Assembly: GCA_028292835.1 (NCBI GenBank)
Contig: JAQGLP010000396.1
Location: 1 to 8,544, forward strand
Source: Variovorax sp.
Lineage (GTDB): Bacteria; Pseudomonadota; Gammaproteobacteria; Burkholderiales; Burkholderiaceae_C
Direction: 5' to 3'
DNA length: 8,544 bases
Shown here: positions 1 through 5,896 of the stretch, one piece after another
Layout: every line of letters starts with the position of its first letter
Position numbering within the stretch: position 1 is the first letter of the stretch
The notes under the pieces: model-generated
Told to the model about the DNA's origin: nothing
Databases searched by the model: none
The model's input: the letters and a program-made list of their open reading frames with translations, nothing else
Program-made: the position numbers and the translations under genes

Positions 1-26
1 GCCGGTGCCGGTGCCGGTGCCGGTGC
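1..26. repeat. Tandem hexamer repeat gccggt, at least 4.3 copies
   Basis: The window starts with four perfect copies of gccggt plus a partial fifth. In the minus-strand gene it encodes alternating Ala-Pro. Because the unit is six bases, gain or loss of copies keeps the frame. The array continues past the edge, so its full length is unknown. Confidence 0.9.
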
Positions 27-524
27 AGAGGTGGGTGCGGAGGCCACGGTGCCGCCGGGCGACAGGCTGATGCCGTCGGCCTCGCCTTCGGGCGCGTTGG
101 TTTCGGTCACCGCGTCGTCCGGGTCGCTGAACCCGGCGAAGCGGTTGGCGATGGGGTTGTCCGCGTTGTCGCTGGACGGATCCACGGCGTTCGGGTCGCC
201 TTCCGGGTTGGCGACAGAAGGACCGGCACTGCCGGCGGCGATGCTGGCGGCAATGGAGCTGGTGGCGGTGATGGAGCCGCTGACGAGAACATTGTTCAGG
301 CGGACGTCGCCGTTCGCCATGAGCTGGCCGCTGGCACCGAGGTTCACGGCGATGTCCTCGGCACGCGCGAACACGTCGGGGTGCTGGAGCATGCGCGAGG
401 CAATGTCGGCCGGGATGGCGTGACGGCTGCCGGGGCGCCAGACGATGCCGGTGCGGTCGCTGAACGCTGCTTCGGCGTCCTTGGTGCCGACGTAGGCCAG
501 CTCGATGGTGTGGGTTGGGTTCAT
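1..524 (-). CDS. Unknown probable head-associated protein, N-terminal 174 residues (runs off left edge)
   Basis: The frame opens at ATG 524 and stays open to the window edge, so the C-terminus is missing. An AGGAG Shine-Dalgarno lies 9 bases upstream of the ATG, with a run of six C between them. The protein begins MNPTHTIELAYVGTKDAEA. The first 60 or so residues look folded, with a 'VWRPG...HAIPADIA' stretch and a 'LQHPDVF' motif near residue 50, a pattern I have seen in small phage head-region proteins but cannot name. Residues 60-100 are rich in Ala, Ser, Gly and Ile (ITATSSIAASIAAGSAG). The rest is acidic and low in complexity, ending in an Ala-Pro repeat at the edge. It is the second gene after the major capsid protein, so a head-completion, hinge or fibre role is possible, but that rests on position only. 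The reading frame is well supported; the function is not. Confidence 0.75.
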   Translation of the reverse strand, partial: MNPTHTIELAYVGTKDAEAAFSDRTGIVWRPGSRHAIPADIASRMLQHPDVFARAEDIAVNLGASGQLMANGDVRLNNVLVSGSITATSSIAASIAAGSAGPSVANPEGDPNAVDPSSDNADNPIANRFAGFSDPDDAVTETNAPEGEADGISLSPGGTVASAPTSAPAPAPAP

Positions 525-567
525 GGGGGGAATCTCCTGGTCGCTGCTTCGCTGGGTCTTGGACAAA

Positions 568-593
568 CCCCCCTGCCCTTTCGGGCAGAGGGG
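568..593 (-). terminator. GAAA-tetraloop hairpin, possible weak terminator
   Basis: Read on the minus strand, CCCCTCTGCCC pairs with GGGCAGGGGGG over 11 pairs (one T-G wobble) around a GAAA loop, a GNRA-type tetraloop. It is followed by TTTGTCC, too short a T-tract for a strong terminator. A smaller hairpin (GGGGC, loop GTGAA, GCCCC) lies just before it at 600-614. Both sit between the 153-aa gene and the left-edge gene, so the stem could act as partial terminator, RNA stabiliser or processing site. Confidence 0.5.
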
Positions 594-619
594 TGCGAGG
601 GGGCTTCACGCCCCGGCGC

Positions 620-1081
620 TTACTTCGCGCCTTCGCTGTTGCCGCCGAGAACCATGTGGATCTCGGGGTTGCCGCTCAGGCCAGCGGGCGCGGTGCCCAC
701 GACGATCTGCAGCCACACGTCCTCTTCGAACTTGATCGGCTTGAACGTGCACTCCACGCGGCCGGCGGACTGGAAGATCGCGCCGGAAGCCGCGAAGTAC
801 GTCGCGTTCGCCGCCAGGCTGGAGGCGGTGTTGACCGGGCGGTAGCCGATCGAGCCCACGAACGCGGCGCCCGTGTCGGCGTCGTCGTTCACGAACGCCA
901 GGTCGCACACCCGCGTGCCGCCGGGCACGAAGAAGTCGATGGTGTCCGCCGCGGCGGGGGTGCCGCGTGCGTTGCCGCCGCCGGCGCCGAGGATGACCTT
1001 GTCGGTCAGGAAGACGGCGCGGCCGTCGCCAGGGGCCATGCCCAGAAGGGCAGCAGCCAGAAGACCTTTCAGAGAAGCCAT
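620..1081 (-). CDS. Unknown 153-aa probable virion protein downstream of the major capsid gene
   Basis: ATG 1081 is preceded by a perfect AGGAGG five bases upstream, and the gene ends in TAA, so the frame and start are strong. The protein begins MASLKGLLAAALLGMAPG, which resembles a short hydrophobic leader. However, the rest (VFLTDKVILGAGGG, 'TIDFFVPGGTRVCDLAFVND', 'EEDVWLQIVVGTAPAG', ending GGNSEGAK) alternates beta-type hydrophobic and Gly/Ala-rich segments, as in phage head decoration or small structural proteins. I therefore think the start is an N-terminal arm or helix rather than an export signal. The place directly after the major capsid gene is typical of decoration or head-stabilising proteins. 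I do not recognise a named family, so the role is inferred from position and composition. Confidence 0.75.
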   Translation of the reverse strand: MASLKGLLAAALLGMAPGDGRAVFLTDKVILGAGGGNARGTPAAADTIDFFVPGGTRVCDLAFVNDDADTGAAFVGSIGYRPVNTASSLAANATYFAASGAIFQSAGRVECTFKPIKFEEDVWLQIVVGTAPAGLSGNPEIHMVLGGNSEGAK

Positions 1082-1110
1082 GGCTTCCTCCTATCGAAGT
1101 GAAAGAAACA

Positions 1111-1141
1111 GGGAAACGGGAACGGGGGGAGCGAGAGGGGG
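1111..1141 (+). other. Canonical G-quadruplex motif in the gap after the capsid gene
   Basis: The plus strand carries four G-runs of 3, 3, 6 and 5 bases separated by loops AAAC, AAC and AGCGAGA, which satisfies the G3+N1-7 pattern. It lies entirely within the gap between the capsid gene and the 153-aa gene, on the strand that serves as transcription template. Folding is not shown; the motif overlaps the hairpin described at 1122-1156. Confidence 0.5.
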
Positions 1142-1156
1142 CGCGAGGCCCCCCGT
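1122..1156 (-). other. GC-rich hairpin between the capsid gene and the 153-aa gene
   Basis: ACGGGGGG and CCCCCCGT form an 8-bp perfect inverted repeat around 19 bases, beginning inside the second of two tandem stop codons (TGA TGA, 1161-1156) of the capsid gene. An internal run of five C at 1137-1141 could pair with the same G-run, so two mutually exclusive stems are possible. The minus strand continues with a pyrimidine-rich stretch (TTCCCGTTTCCCTGTTTC) but no clean T-tract. It may be an attenuator or a 3'-end stabiliser for the abundant capsid message. Confidence 0.5.
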
Positions 1157-1158
1157 CA

Positions 1159-2457
1159 TCAGACGCTGCGCTTGCGCACCACGCTGTCGATCACCAGCAC
1201 GCCGAAGTCGGTGGCCTCGAGGTCGCCGCTGGCGTTGGGCAGGGCCCAGCGCAGCTTGTCCTCCGAACCCATGATTTCGCCGGCCAGCTCCAGGTTGCGG
1301 GCGAAGTTGGTCCGCGCCTCCAGCAGCGAGTAGGTTTCCTCGCTTTCCTGGTTGCCGCCGGACACCAGCGCCAGGGCCTGCGCGCCCAGGAAGATCGAGC
1401 GCGCCACCTGGTGGGTGGTGCTCAGGCCAGCGGCCACGGTGACGTTGGTTTCCGCGGCGCTCAGGCGGTTGGCCGCCGTCACGTGCGGCACGACGTCGCT
1501 CGAGTTGAAGCGGATGCCGTAGCTCATCTTGCGCACCAGCACGCCGTTCCAGAAGAGCGGCGAGCCGGCGAACAGGGGATGCTTGCTCAGGCCGTCGTAG
1601 CTGGCGCGCTTGAGGGCGTTCTGCTCGAACGTGCGGATGTTGTAGCCCGTGGTCTGCTCGGTCACCAGCGAGTCCCACACCAGCGGATCGACGTACAGCA
1701 CGCCCTTGATGGGGTCGTCACCAGCCGCCGGGTCGCCCGGGATCTGGATCGGCGCCATCTTGATGGTCATCTCGTCCCACAGCGCCGCCAGTTCGTCCAC
1801 GTGCGCCAGGCGCAGCATGTCGGTGGTGGCGATGGAGGCCAGCTGGGCGCCGCCTTGCGTCAGCGTCCCGGCGTTGACCGTGAAGTGACGGTTGTACGAC
1901 GGTGCCTTGACCGGGTTGACCATCATGTCGGCGAACTCGGGGTCGGTCTGCAGGGGCAGCACCCAGTCGGTGCCGTCCTGCGAGCCGCGCGCCCCAGCCA
2001 GCAGCGTCAGGGCACGCTGCCAGCGGAACGCCGGGATGCCGCGCGCGAGCTGCGCCGTGGCATTCAGGCGCATGCTGTGCGGCGTGCGCTTGGCGGTCAT
2101 CTTGCCCCCCGCGGACACCGGGATGGTGGCCATGTCGAGGTAGATGTCCTTGGAGCTGTACTTGAGCGAAGCGCCCTTGCCTTCGGCGTTGGCGTCGCCC
2201 ATGACGGCGCGCAGCTTGGTGACGTGCGCGCAGTCGACCTGCACCACATCGCCCGGGCCCTTGGACAGGTCATCGACCCGCACGACGGGCATCTCGGTGG
2301 TGGACTGCTGCTTGAGTTTGCGCATCGCCTTGTCATGCGTGGGCATGGGGCCGGTCAGCTGCGTCAGCGGCGTGGGCTTGCGAACAGCCATCGCGGACAG
2401 GGCCGTCGAGAACTGCTTGTTGACGAGCGCGTTACCGCGCGGGACAGAGGTAGCCAT
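1159..2457 (-). CDS. Major capsid protein, N4-gp56/DUF4043 type
   Basis: This 432-aa protein is the likely shell subunit of the head. ATG 2457 has AGGAG with a 6-base spacer, and the gene ends in tandem TGA TGA. The clearest family sign is residues 58-75, VVRVDDLSKGPGDVVQVD, the 'DLSKG.GD' block typical of the N4-gp56/DUF4043 capsid family, which adopts an HK97-type fold. It is preceded by 'LTGPMPTHDKAM' (34-45). Further supporting stretches are 'GVLYVDPLVWDSL' and 'NGVLVRKMSYGIRF', and the C-terminal part (near 350-400) reads 'ARSIFLGAQALALVSGG' and 'LEARTNFARNLELAGEIMGS'. The length of about 430 aa is normal for the family. It follows the scaffold gene by 51 bases and precedes the 153-aa gene. 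Family assignment is from motif recognition, without alignment; the capsid role is also supported by its position after portal and scaffold. Confidence 0.88.
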   Translation of the reverse strand: MATSVPRGNALVNKQFSTALSAMAVRKPTPLTQLTGPMPTHDKAMRKLKQQSTTEMPVVRVDDLSKGPGDVVQVDCAHVTKLRAVMGDANAEGKGASLKYSSKDIYLDMATIPVSAGGKMTAKRTPHSMRLNATAQLARGIPAFRWQRALTLLAGARGSQDGTDWVLPLQTDPEFADMMVNPVKAPSYNRHFTVNAGTLTQGGAQLASIATTDMLRLAHVDELAALWDEMTIKMAPIQIPGDPAAGDDPIKGVLYVDPLVWDSLVTEQTTGYNIRTFEQNALKRASYDGLSKHPLFAGSPLFWNGVLVRKMSYGIRFNSSDVVPHVTAANRLSAAETNVTVAAGLSTTHQVARSIFLGAQALALVSGGNQESEETYSLLEARTNFARNLELAGEIMGSEDKLRWALPNASGDLEATDFGVLVIDSVVRKRSV

Positions 2458-2485
2458 GGAGCTCTCCTAAAAGCGTGACGAAAGA

Positions 2486-2500
2486 GGGGGGTGGCCCCCC
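2486..2500 (-). other. G6/C6 hairpin between the scaffold and capsid genes
   Basis: On the minus strand GGGGGG-CCA-CCCCCC forms a six-pair stem with a three-base loop nine bases after the scaffold stop codon. It is followed by TCTTTCG and, 16 bases further, TTTT next to the capsid ribosome binding site. The T-rich part is interrupted, so termination would be partial at best. The stem lies 29 bases upstream of the capsid ATG and could set the 5' end or stability of the capsid message. Confidence 0.5.
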
Positions 2501-2508
2501 GCCGTGCG

Positions 2509-3477
2509 TCAGTCGCCAGGAGCGAGCGAGCCAAGAATCTGCTCGTCGCTCATGCGGCTGTAGTCGAGGGCGGGGGCTGCGGCCGGACCGCCACCGCGGA
2601 AGTCGCTGATGCCTTGCGGCGTAGCGACGGGCACGTTGGCGATCGCGATCGCGGGGTCTTGACGGGGAGCAGGAGGTGGCGCGGGTGCGATGGAGGCCCC
2701 GAGGTGTTCTTGCGTGCGGCGAACTGCCTCGTTGAACCGCTCCACGGCGGGCTTGCCGCGCCAGACCGGATCGATGCGCAGGGCGTCATCGAACTGGCCA
2801 GCGAGTGCGAACTTGTCCTGATCGGCCTGGCTGAATTGCCACGCTTGCAGCTGCGGAACAGCGTCGATCACTTCCTGAACAACCGGTGGGAACACCGGGG
2901 CTTCCCACTCGGTCGTGGCGCGCGCTGGGGCCTGGGCGGGTGCCTGGGCAGCCTTGAGCGCGCGGACCTCGCGTACCAGCGCCGCCTGAACGGGGAAGTT
3001 CTCTTCCAGTTCGGCCAGCTGGTCGTCGGTCATTTCGGCGATCGACGTGTCGCTTCCACCGTTGGTGCCCACCTTGGCTTGCAGCTCTTCCACTTGCTTG
3101 CGCAGCGTGTCCACTTCGGAGGCCAGCCGCTTCTCGTTGCGTCGGGCGTGTCGCAGTGCAGCGCGCGGGTCGCCTCCTTGGCCTTCGGCGGGTGCCGGGG
3201 CGGGGGAAGGCGTCGGCGCTGCAGTCGCGGCGGGTGCCGGCGCAGCAGAAGGGGCAGGCGCCTGGGCGGGCGCGGCGGGTGCGGGTGCAGCAGGAGCGGG
3301 GGCCGGGGCTGCCGGGGCCGGTTCTGCGGGAGCTGCCGTGGGTGCGGCTACAGCCAGTTCTTCCGGGGAGATGCCGAACGACGGCGGGGTGCCGGGTTCA
3401 GCGCCTTCCGGCTGGAGGCTGCCGAGGATGTTGCGATCGTCTTGATCGAGGGATGCCAGTTCAGATGCGTTGCTCAC
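2509..3477 (-). CDS. Capsid scaffolding protein (probable), GTG start
   Basis: This 322-aa protein lies between portal and major capsid genes, the usual place of a scaffold. The GTG at 3477 is chosen because AGGAG lies 7 bases upstream; the next in-frame ATG upstream (3654) falls inside the loop of a terminator. Layout: residues 1-43 acidic; 44-97 almost only Ala and Pro, with few Ser, Thr, Gln and Glu; 105-136 a charged heptad-like helix (NEKRLASEVDTLRKQVEELQ), likely coiled coil; 145-180 a second acidic helix; 190-262 a more conserved-looking domain (EWEAPVFPPVV, 'FDDALRIDPVWRGKPAVERF'); then a Pro/Ala/Gly-rich linker and a short terminal peptide. Elongated, charged and helical architecture is usual for scaffolds. 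The peptide ILGSL occurs at both 17-21 and 314-318. No protease motif is seen. The function is inferred from position and architecture, since scaffold sequences diverge quickly. Confidence 0.78.
   Translation of the reverse strand: MSNASELASLDQDDRNILGSLQPEGAEPGTPPSFGISPEELAVAAPTAAPAEPAPAAPAPAPAAPAPAAPAQAPAPSAAPAPAATAAPTPSPAPAPAEGQGGDPRAALRHARRNEKRLASEVDTLRKQVEELQAKVGTNGGSDTSIAEMTDDQLAELEENFPVQAALVREVRALKAAQAPAQAPARATTEWEAPVFPPVVQEVIDAVPQLQAWQFSQADQDKFALAGQFDDALRIDPVWRGKPAVERFNEAVRRTQEHLGASIAPAPPPAPRQDPAIAIANVPVATPQGISDFRGGGPAAAPALDYSRMSDEQILGSLAPGD
2927..2948 (+). other. G-quadruplex motif inside the scaffold gene (template strand)
   Basis: GGGG-CCT-GGG-C-GGG-TGCCT-GGG fits the canonical pattern with loops of 3, 1 and 5 bases. 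It is antisense to the Ala-Gln-Ala-Pro stretch at residues 177-184, so Pro and Ala codon choice may explain it entirely. Confidence 0.35.
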
Positions 3478-3484
3478 TTGCTCA

Positions 3485-3489
3485 CTCCT
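3485..3489 (-). promoter_or_regulatory. Shine-Dalgarno AGGAG that fixes the scaffold GTG start
   Basis: AGGAG is followed by the 7-base spacer TGAGCAA and then GTG at 3477-3475. No comparable site precedes the in-frame ATG at 3654, whose codon lies in a terminator hairpin. Confidence 0.75.
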
Positions 3490-3543
3490 GCGTGCTTCAC
3501 GGCCACGTGCCGAGGGCTTGCGCCCACCGTCCTCTTGCGTACT

Positions 3544-3581
3544 CGCCAGCACCGGAGGGACGTCGGTTCCCGGTGCTGACG
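3544..3581 (-). other. 12-bp inverted repeat in the scaffold leader
   Basis: On the minus strand CGTCAGCACCGG and CCGGTGCTGGCG form a 12-pair RNA stem with one G-U wobble, or a 9-bp perfect DNA palindrome arm (3547-3555 with 3570-3578). The loop is 14 bases and itself holds the palindrome GACGTC. The stem ends 66 bases before the scaffold GTG. No T-tract follows, so it is not an intrinsic terminator. It may be a structured 5' leader element or a protein-binding site; no convincing promoter was found beside it. Confidence 0.55.
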
Positions 3582-3633
3582 GCGGCCGCTCGTACACACG
3601 CACCCGTTGCGGCAAGGCCCGGGGCGCGGCTAC

Positions 3634-3663
3634 AAACGAAAAAGCCCCGCGCACGGCGGGGCT
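3634..3663 (-). terminator. Intrinsic terminator after the portal gene
   Basis: Read on the minus strand, AGCCCCGC and GCGGGGCT form a perfect 8-bp stem around the loop CGTGC, followed directly by TTTTTCGTTT. The T-tract overlaps the stem by one base. It lies 46 bases past the portal stop codon and ends or reduces transcription of the packaging block before the capsid block. Confidence 0.85.
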
Positions 3664-3690
3664 CTCTCGATCGATTCGTGAAACTGGGGT

Positions 3691-3704
3691 GGGGCCGAAG
3701 CCCC
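3691..3704 (-). other. UUCG-tetraloop hairpin just after the portal gene
   Basis: GGGGC-TTCG-GCCCC on the minus strand is a 5-bp stem closed by C(UUCG)G, one of the most stable tetraloops. It starts five bases after the portal stop and 27 bases before the terminator stem. It is not followed by a T-tract and probably protects the RNA 3' end. Confidence 0.55.
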
Positions 3705-3709
3705 GGGGG

Positions 3710-5896
3710 TCAGGCCGCGGTCAGCGCGTCCTGTGCTGCCGCTTCAATCGCGGCGTCTTCGTCGTTCACCGCGGCGCGTGCGCCTTCGGTGGTGGCCACG
3801 GTGCTGTCCACCTCCGCCTCCGCGCCGCCGGCAACCAGCTTGCGGCGCAGCATTTCGGACTCGGCGGACACCTTGGCGGCCTGCGCACGCTTCAAGTCGG
3901 CGGTCGCGTCCTTGTCGTCCAGCTCCGCCAGCTGCATCTTCTTGGCGATCTGCGCCTGGTTGGCCAGCTCCTGCTGCTGTGCGACCTTCGCCTCTTCGCG
4001 GGCCTTGCGGTCCTGCGGCTTGGGGATGCCCGTGGCGTCGCGCAGGTCGTCGGCCACCTGCTGGCGGTTGGGCAGGCTGGTGGACTCGATGTAGACCGGG
4101 GCGAGCAGCGACAGCGCCTGCGGGTTGTTGCCCAGCGCGGTGATGATTTCCTTCAGCTGCTGCTGCGTCTGCTGGCGGTAGGCCGGCGTATTCGGGGTTT
4201 CGGCCATCGCGGTGACGATGGAGGCCTCTTCGACCCGGTTGACGCCGGCGCCGGTCTGCGGATCCCATGCGTTGAGCACGATCGCGCGGCGGCTGGAGCC
4301 CTGGCCCACGAACGTCTTGATGTTCTCTTCCCTGTGGTCCTCGCAGATCAGGTCCACGGCCAGCTCGAACGCGGTGCGCCGGGCGTAGGCGTAGTTGTCG
4401 TTCATCTCGCCCATCGCCTGCTCGCCCTGCTCCACCAGCAGCTGATTGGCCACGCCGGACTGCACCTGCGCTTCGCCCATGTTGGAGCCGTAGCGGCCGG
4501 CGGCCTTCTGGATCATCAGCTCGTCCTGCTCCAGCAGCGTGAACTGCTCCTTCTGCACCTGCAGGGTGCTTTCCACCCGCAGCCCGTGCTGGCCGTTCTT
4601 GCGGTGGGCGTTCAGGATGGCCACCAGGTCCGGGCGGTTGATGTTGTCGGCGACGTCCTTGATGCTGTTGAACTTGGTGTCCAGCGCATCGCTGTCCATG
4701 TACAGCTGCCGGCTCTTGAGCATCCACTGGATGCGGTGGCGGCGGTCGTTGTAGTCGTCCTGCGGGGCGATCATCCCGTCGACGAGGCCGTAGGGGGAGC
4801 CGTCCTCGTCGTCGCGGTAGGCGAACATCGGCACGTACGGGAAGGCCTTGCGCTCGGTGGCCTCGTCCAGCAGGCGGTGCGGGCCGGCGTACAGGGCGCG
4901 GCGCACCTGGCTGGTCACGCCCTTGATGATCTTCACCAGCCCGCGGGAGACGGCTTCCACGTGGCGCGGGTCTTTCGGGTTGTAGACCACGCGCTTGGTC
5001 GGCGACAGTTGCAGGCACACGGCCACGGCGGGCACGCGGTACCAGATCTCGATCAGCTTGACCATCTTGCGGGCGCTGTCCATCCAGTCCCACTTGCGGT
5101 ACATGGTGTTGAAGCGGCGCTCGTTCTCGTAGGCGCTGGTCAGCTGCATGTCGTCGGGCTCGCCGAGCATGTGGGAGCTGTCCATGCGAGGGTCTTCCCA
5201 GCCCGCGGCGGTCATCTCCAGGACAGCGCGGTGCTTCGGCATGCTGGCCACCACCTCATCGAGGTCCACCATGCGCATGCGGGCGAGCCAGCGGCACTTG
5301 TCGTCCAGCCGGGTGCCCTTCTGGCCGCGCCAGTCCCACCAAATCTCATCGATCGGCACGTCTTCGAAGCGGTACGGGTAGGCCAGCGGGTCGGAGTTGC
5401 GGCACACGTGCAGCCAGCCCAGCCCTTTCTTGACCATGGACGCGTAGCCGTTGCTGACCGACTGGTGCGCGTACGTCTCTCGCTCGAACTCCTTGAGCCG
5501 GCCCGAAATGACCTCGGCCACGTCGGCGTAGTTGTCGTCGTCGGCCTCCACCCGAATGTCGGTGCGGCTCTTGGCCTCCTGGCCCAGCACGCTGTTCACG
5601 ATCGGGCGGATCAGGTTGACGATGCGCTCTTCCACGTCCTCCTGCTGGAGCAGGTAGCGCTTCACCTCGTCGAGCTGCTTGCCGTCGTAGTAGCCGGCGC
5701 ACAGCTTGGCGCGCAGGCGCCATTCGGGCTGCTCGGTGCAGTCGCGAAGCATGCGCTCCAGGGCGTACAGGCTGTAGGAGCCGGCGGCGGCGAAGTCGCG
5801 GGAGGCATCAGCCGCCCGGTCGTCCAGTGCTGCGAGCGGCTGCAACGGCTTGACCGGCGCCATGAGGGAGCTGCCCGGCGTGGGTTGGTAATTCAT
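3710..5896 (-). CDS. Portal protein, P22 type
   Basis: This 728-aa protein, close in length to P22 gp1 (725 aa), would form the ring at the capsid vertex through which DNA enters and leaves. ATG 5896 overlaps the TGA of the large terminase gene as ATGA, with GAGG six bases upstream. Recognisable segments are an N-terminal helical part (LRDCTEQPEWRLRAKLCAGY, then 'YYDGKQLDE'), 'LIRPIVNSVLGQEAKSRTDI', an acidic stretch around EADDDNYAD, 'IWWDWRGQKG', 'YVPMFAYRDDEDGSPYGLVD', 'APQDDYNDRRHRIQWMLKSR' and 'NMGEAQVQSGVANQLL'. From about residue 620 to 690 the sequence is a long charged, Gln/Ala/Glu/Lys-rich helix (QDRKAREEAKVAQQQELANQ, then 'KKMQLAELDDKDATADLKRA'), matching the extended C-terminal barrel of P22-type portals, followed by an acidic Ala-rich tail. 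Nothing suggests truncation or frameshift. The assignment is from recognised motifs, length and position. Confidence 0.93.
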   Translation of the reverse strand: MNYQPTPGSSLMAPVKPLQPLAALDDRAADASRDFAAAGSYSLYALERMLRDCTEQPEWRLRAKLCAGYYDGKQLDEVKRYLLQQEDVEERIVNLIRPIVNSVLGQEAKSRTDIRVEADDDNYADVAEVISGRLKEFERETYAHQSVSNGYASMVKKGLGWLHVCRNSDPLAYPYRFEDVPIDEIWWDWRGQKGTRLDDKCRWLARMRMVDLDEVVASMPKHRAVLEMTAAGWEDPRMDSSHMLGEPDDMQLTSAYENERRFNTMYRKWDWMDSARKMVKLIEIWYRVPAVAVCLQLSPTKRVVYNPKDPRHVEAVSRGLVKIIKGVTSQVRRALYAGPHRLLDEATERKAFPYVPMFAYRDDEDGSPYGLVDGMIAPQDDYNDRRHRIQWMLKSRQLYMDSDALDTKFNSIKDVADNINRPDLVAILNAHRKNGQHGLRVESTLQVQKEQFTLLEQDELMIQKAAGRYGSNMGEAQVQSGVANQLLVEQGEQAMGEMNDNYAYARRTAFELAVDLICEDHREENIKTFVGQGSSRRAIVLNAWDPQTGAGVNRVEEASIVTAMAETPNTPAYRQQTQQQLKEIITALGNNPQALSLLAPVYIESTSLPNRQQVADDLRDATGIPKPQDRKAREEAKVAQQQELANQAQIAKKMQLAELDDKDATADLKRAQAAKVSAESEMLRRKLVAGGAEAEVDSTVATTEGARAAVNDEDAAIEAAAQDALTAA

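Noticed and set aside
620..1081. Signal peptide on the 153-aa protein
   Set aside because: The hydrophobic start is short with one Lys and no clear cleavage site followed by a secreted domain, and the gene sits inside a virion module.
1099..2478. 459-aa open frame on the plus strand opposite the capsid gene
   Set aside because: It mirrors the capsid gene closely, is rich in His, Gln, Arg and Val, and has no motif.
3190..3330. Further G-quadruplex candidates in the scaffold Ala/Pro region
   Set aside because: Only three adequate G-runs occur within allowed loop lengths, and Pro/Ala codons explain the G-richness of the template strand.
2509..3477. Internal protease fused to the scaffold
   Set aside because: No catalytic triad motif or protease-like domain is visible, and the sequence is mostly linker and helix.
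3592..3620. Sigma-70 promoter before the scaffold gene (TTGCCG, 15 bases, TACGAG)
   Set aside because: Both boxes match poorly and the spacer is short; not listed as a feature.
3478..3654. 59-residue N-terminal extension of the scaffold from ATG 3654
   Set aside because: The ATG lies in the loop of the portal terminator, has no Shine-Dalgarno, and the extension is Arg/Pro-rich without structure; GTG 3477 has a well-spaced AGGAG.
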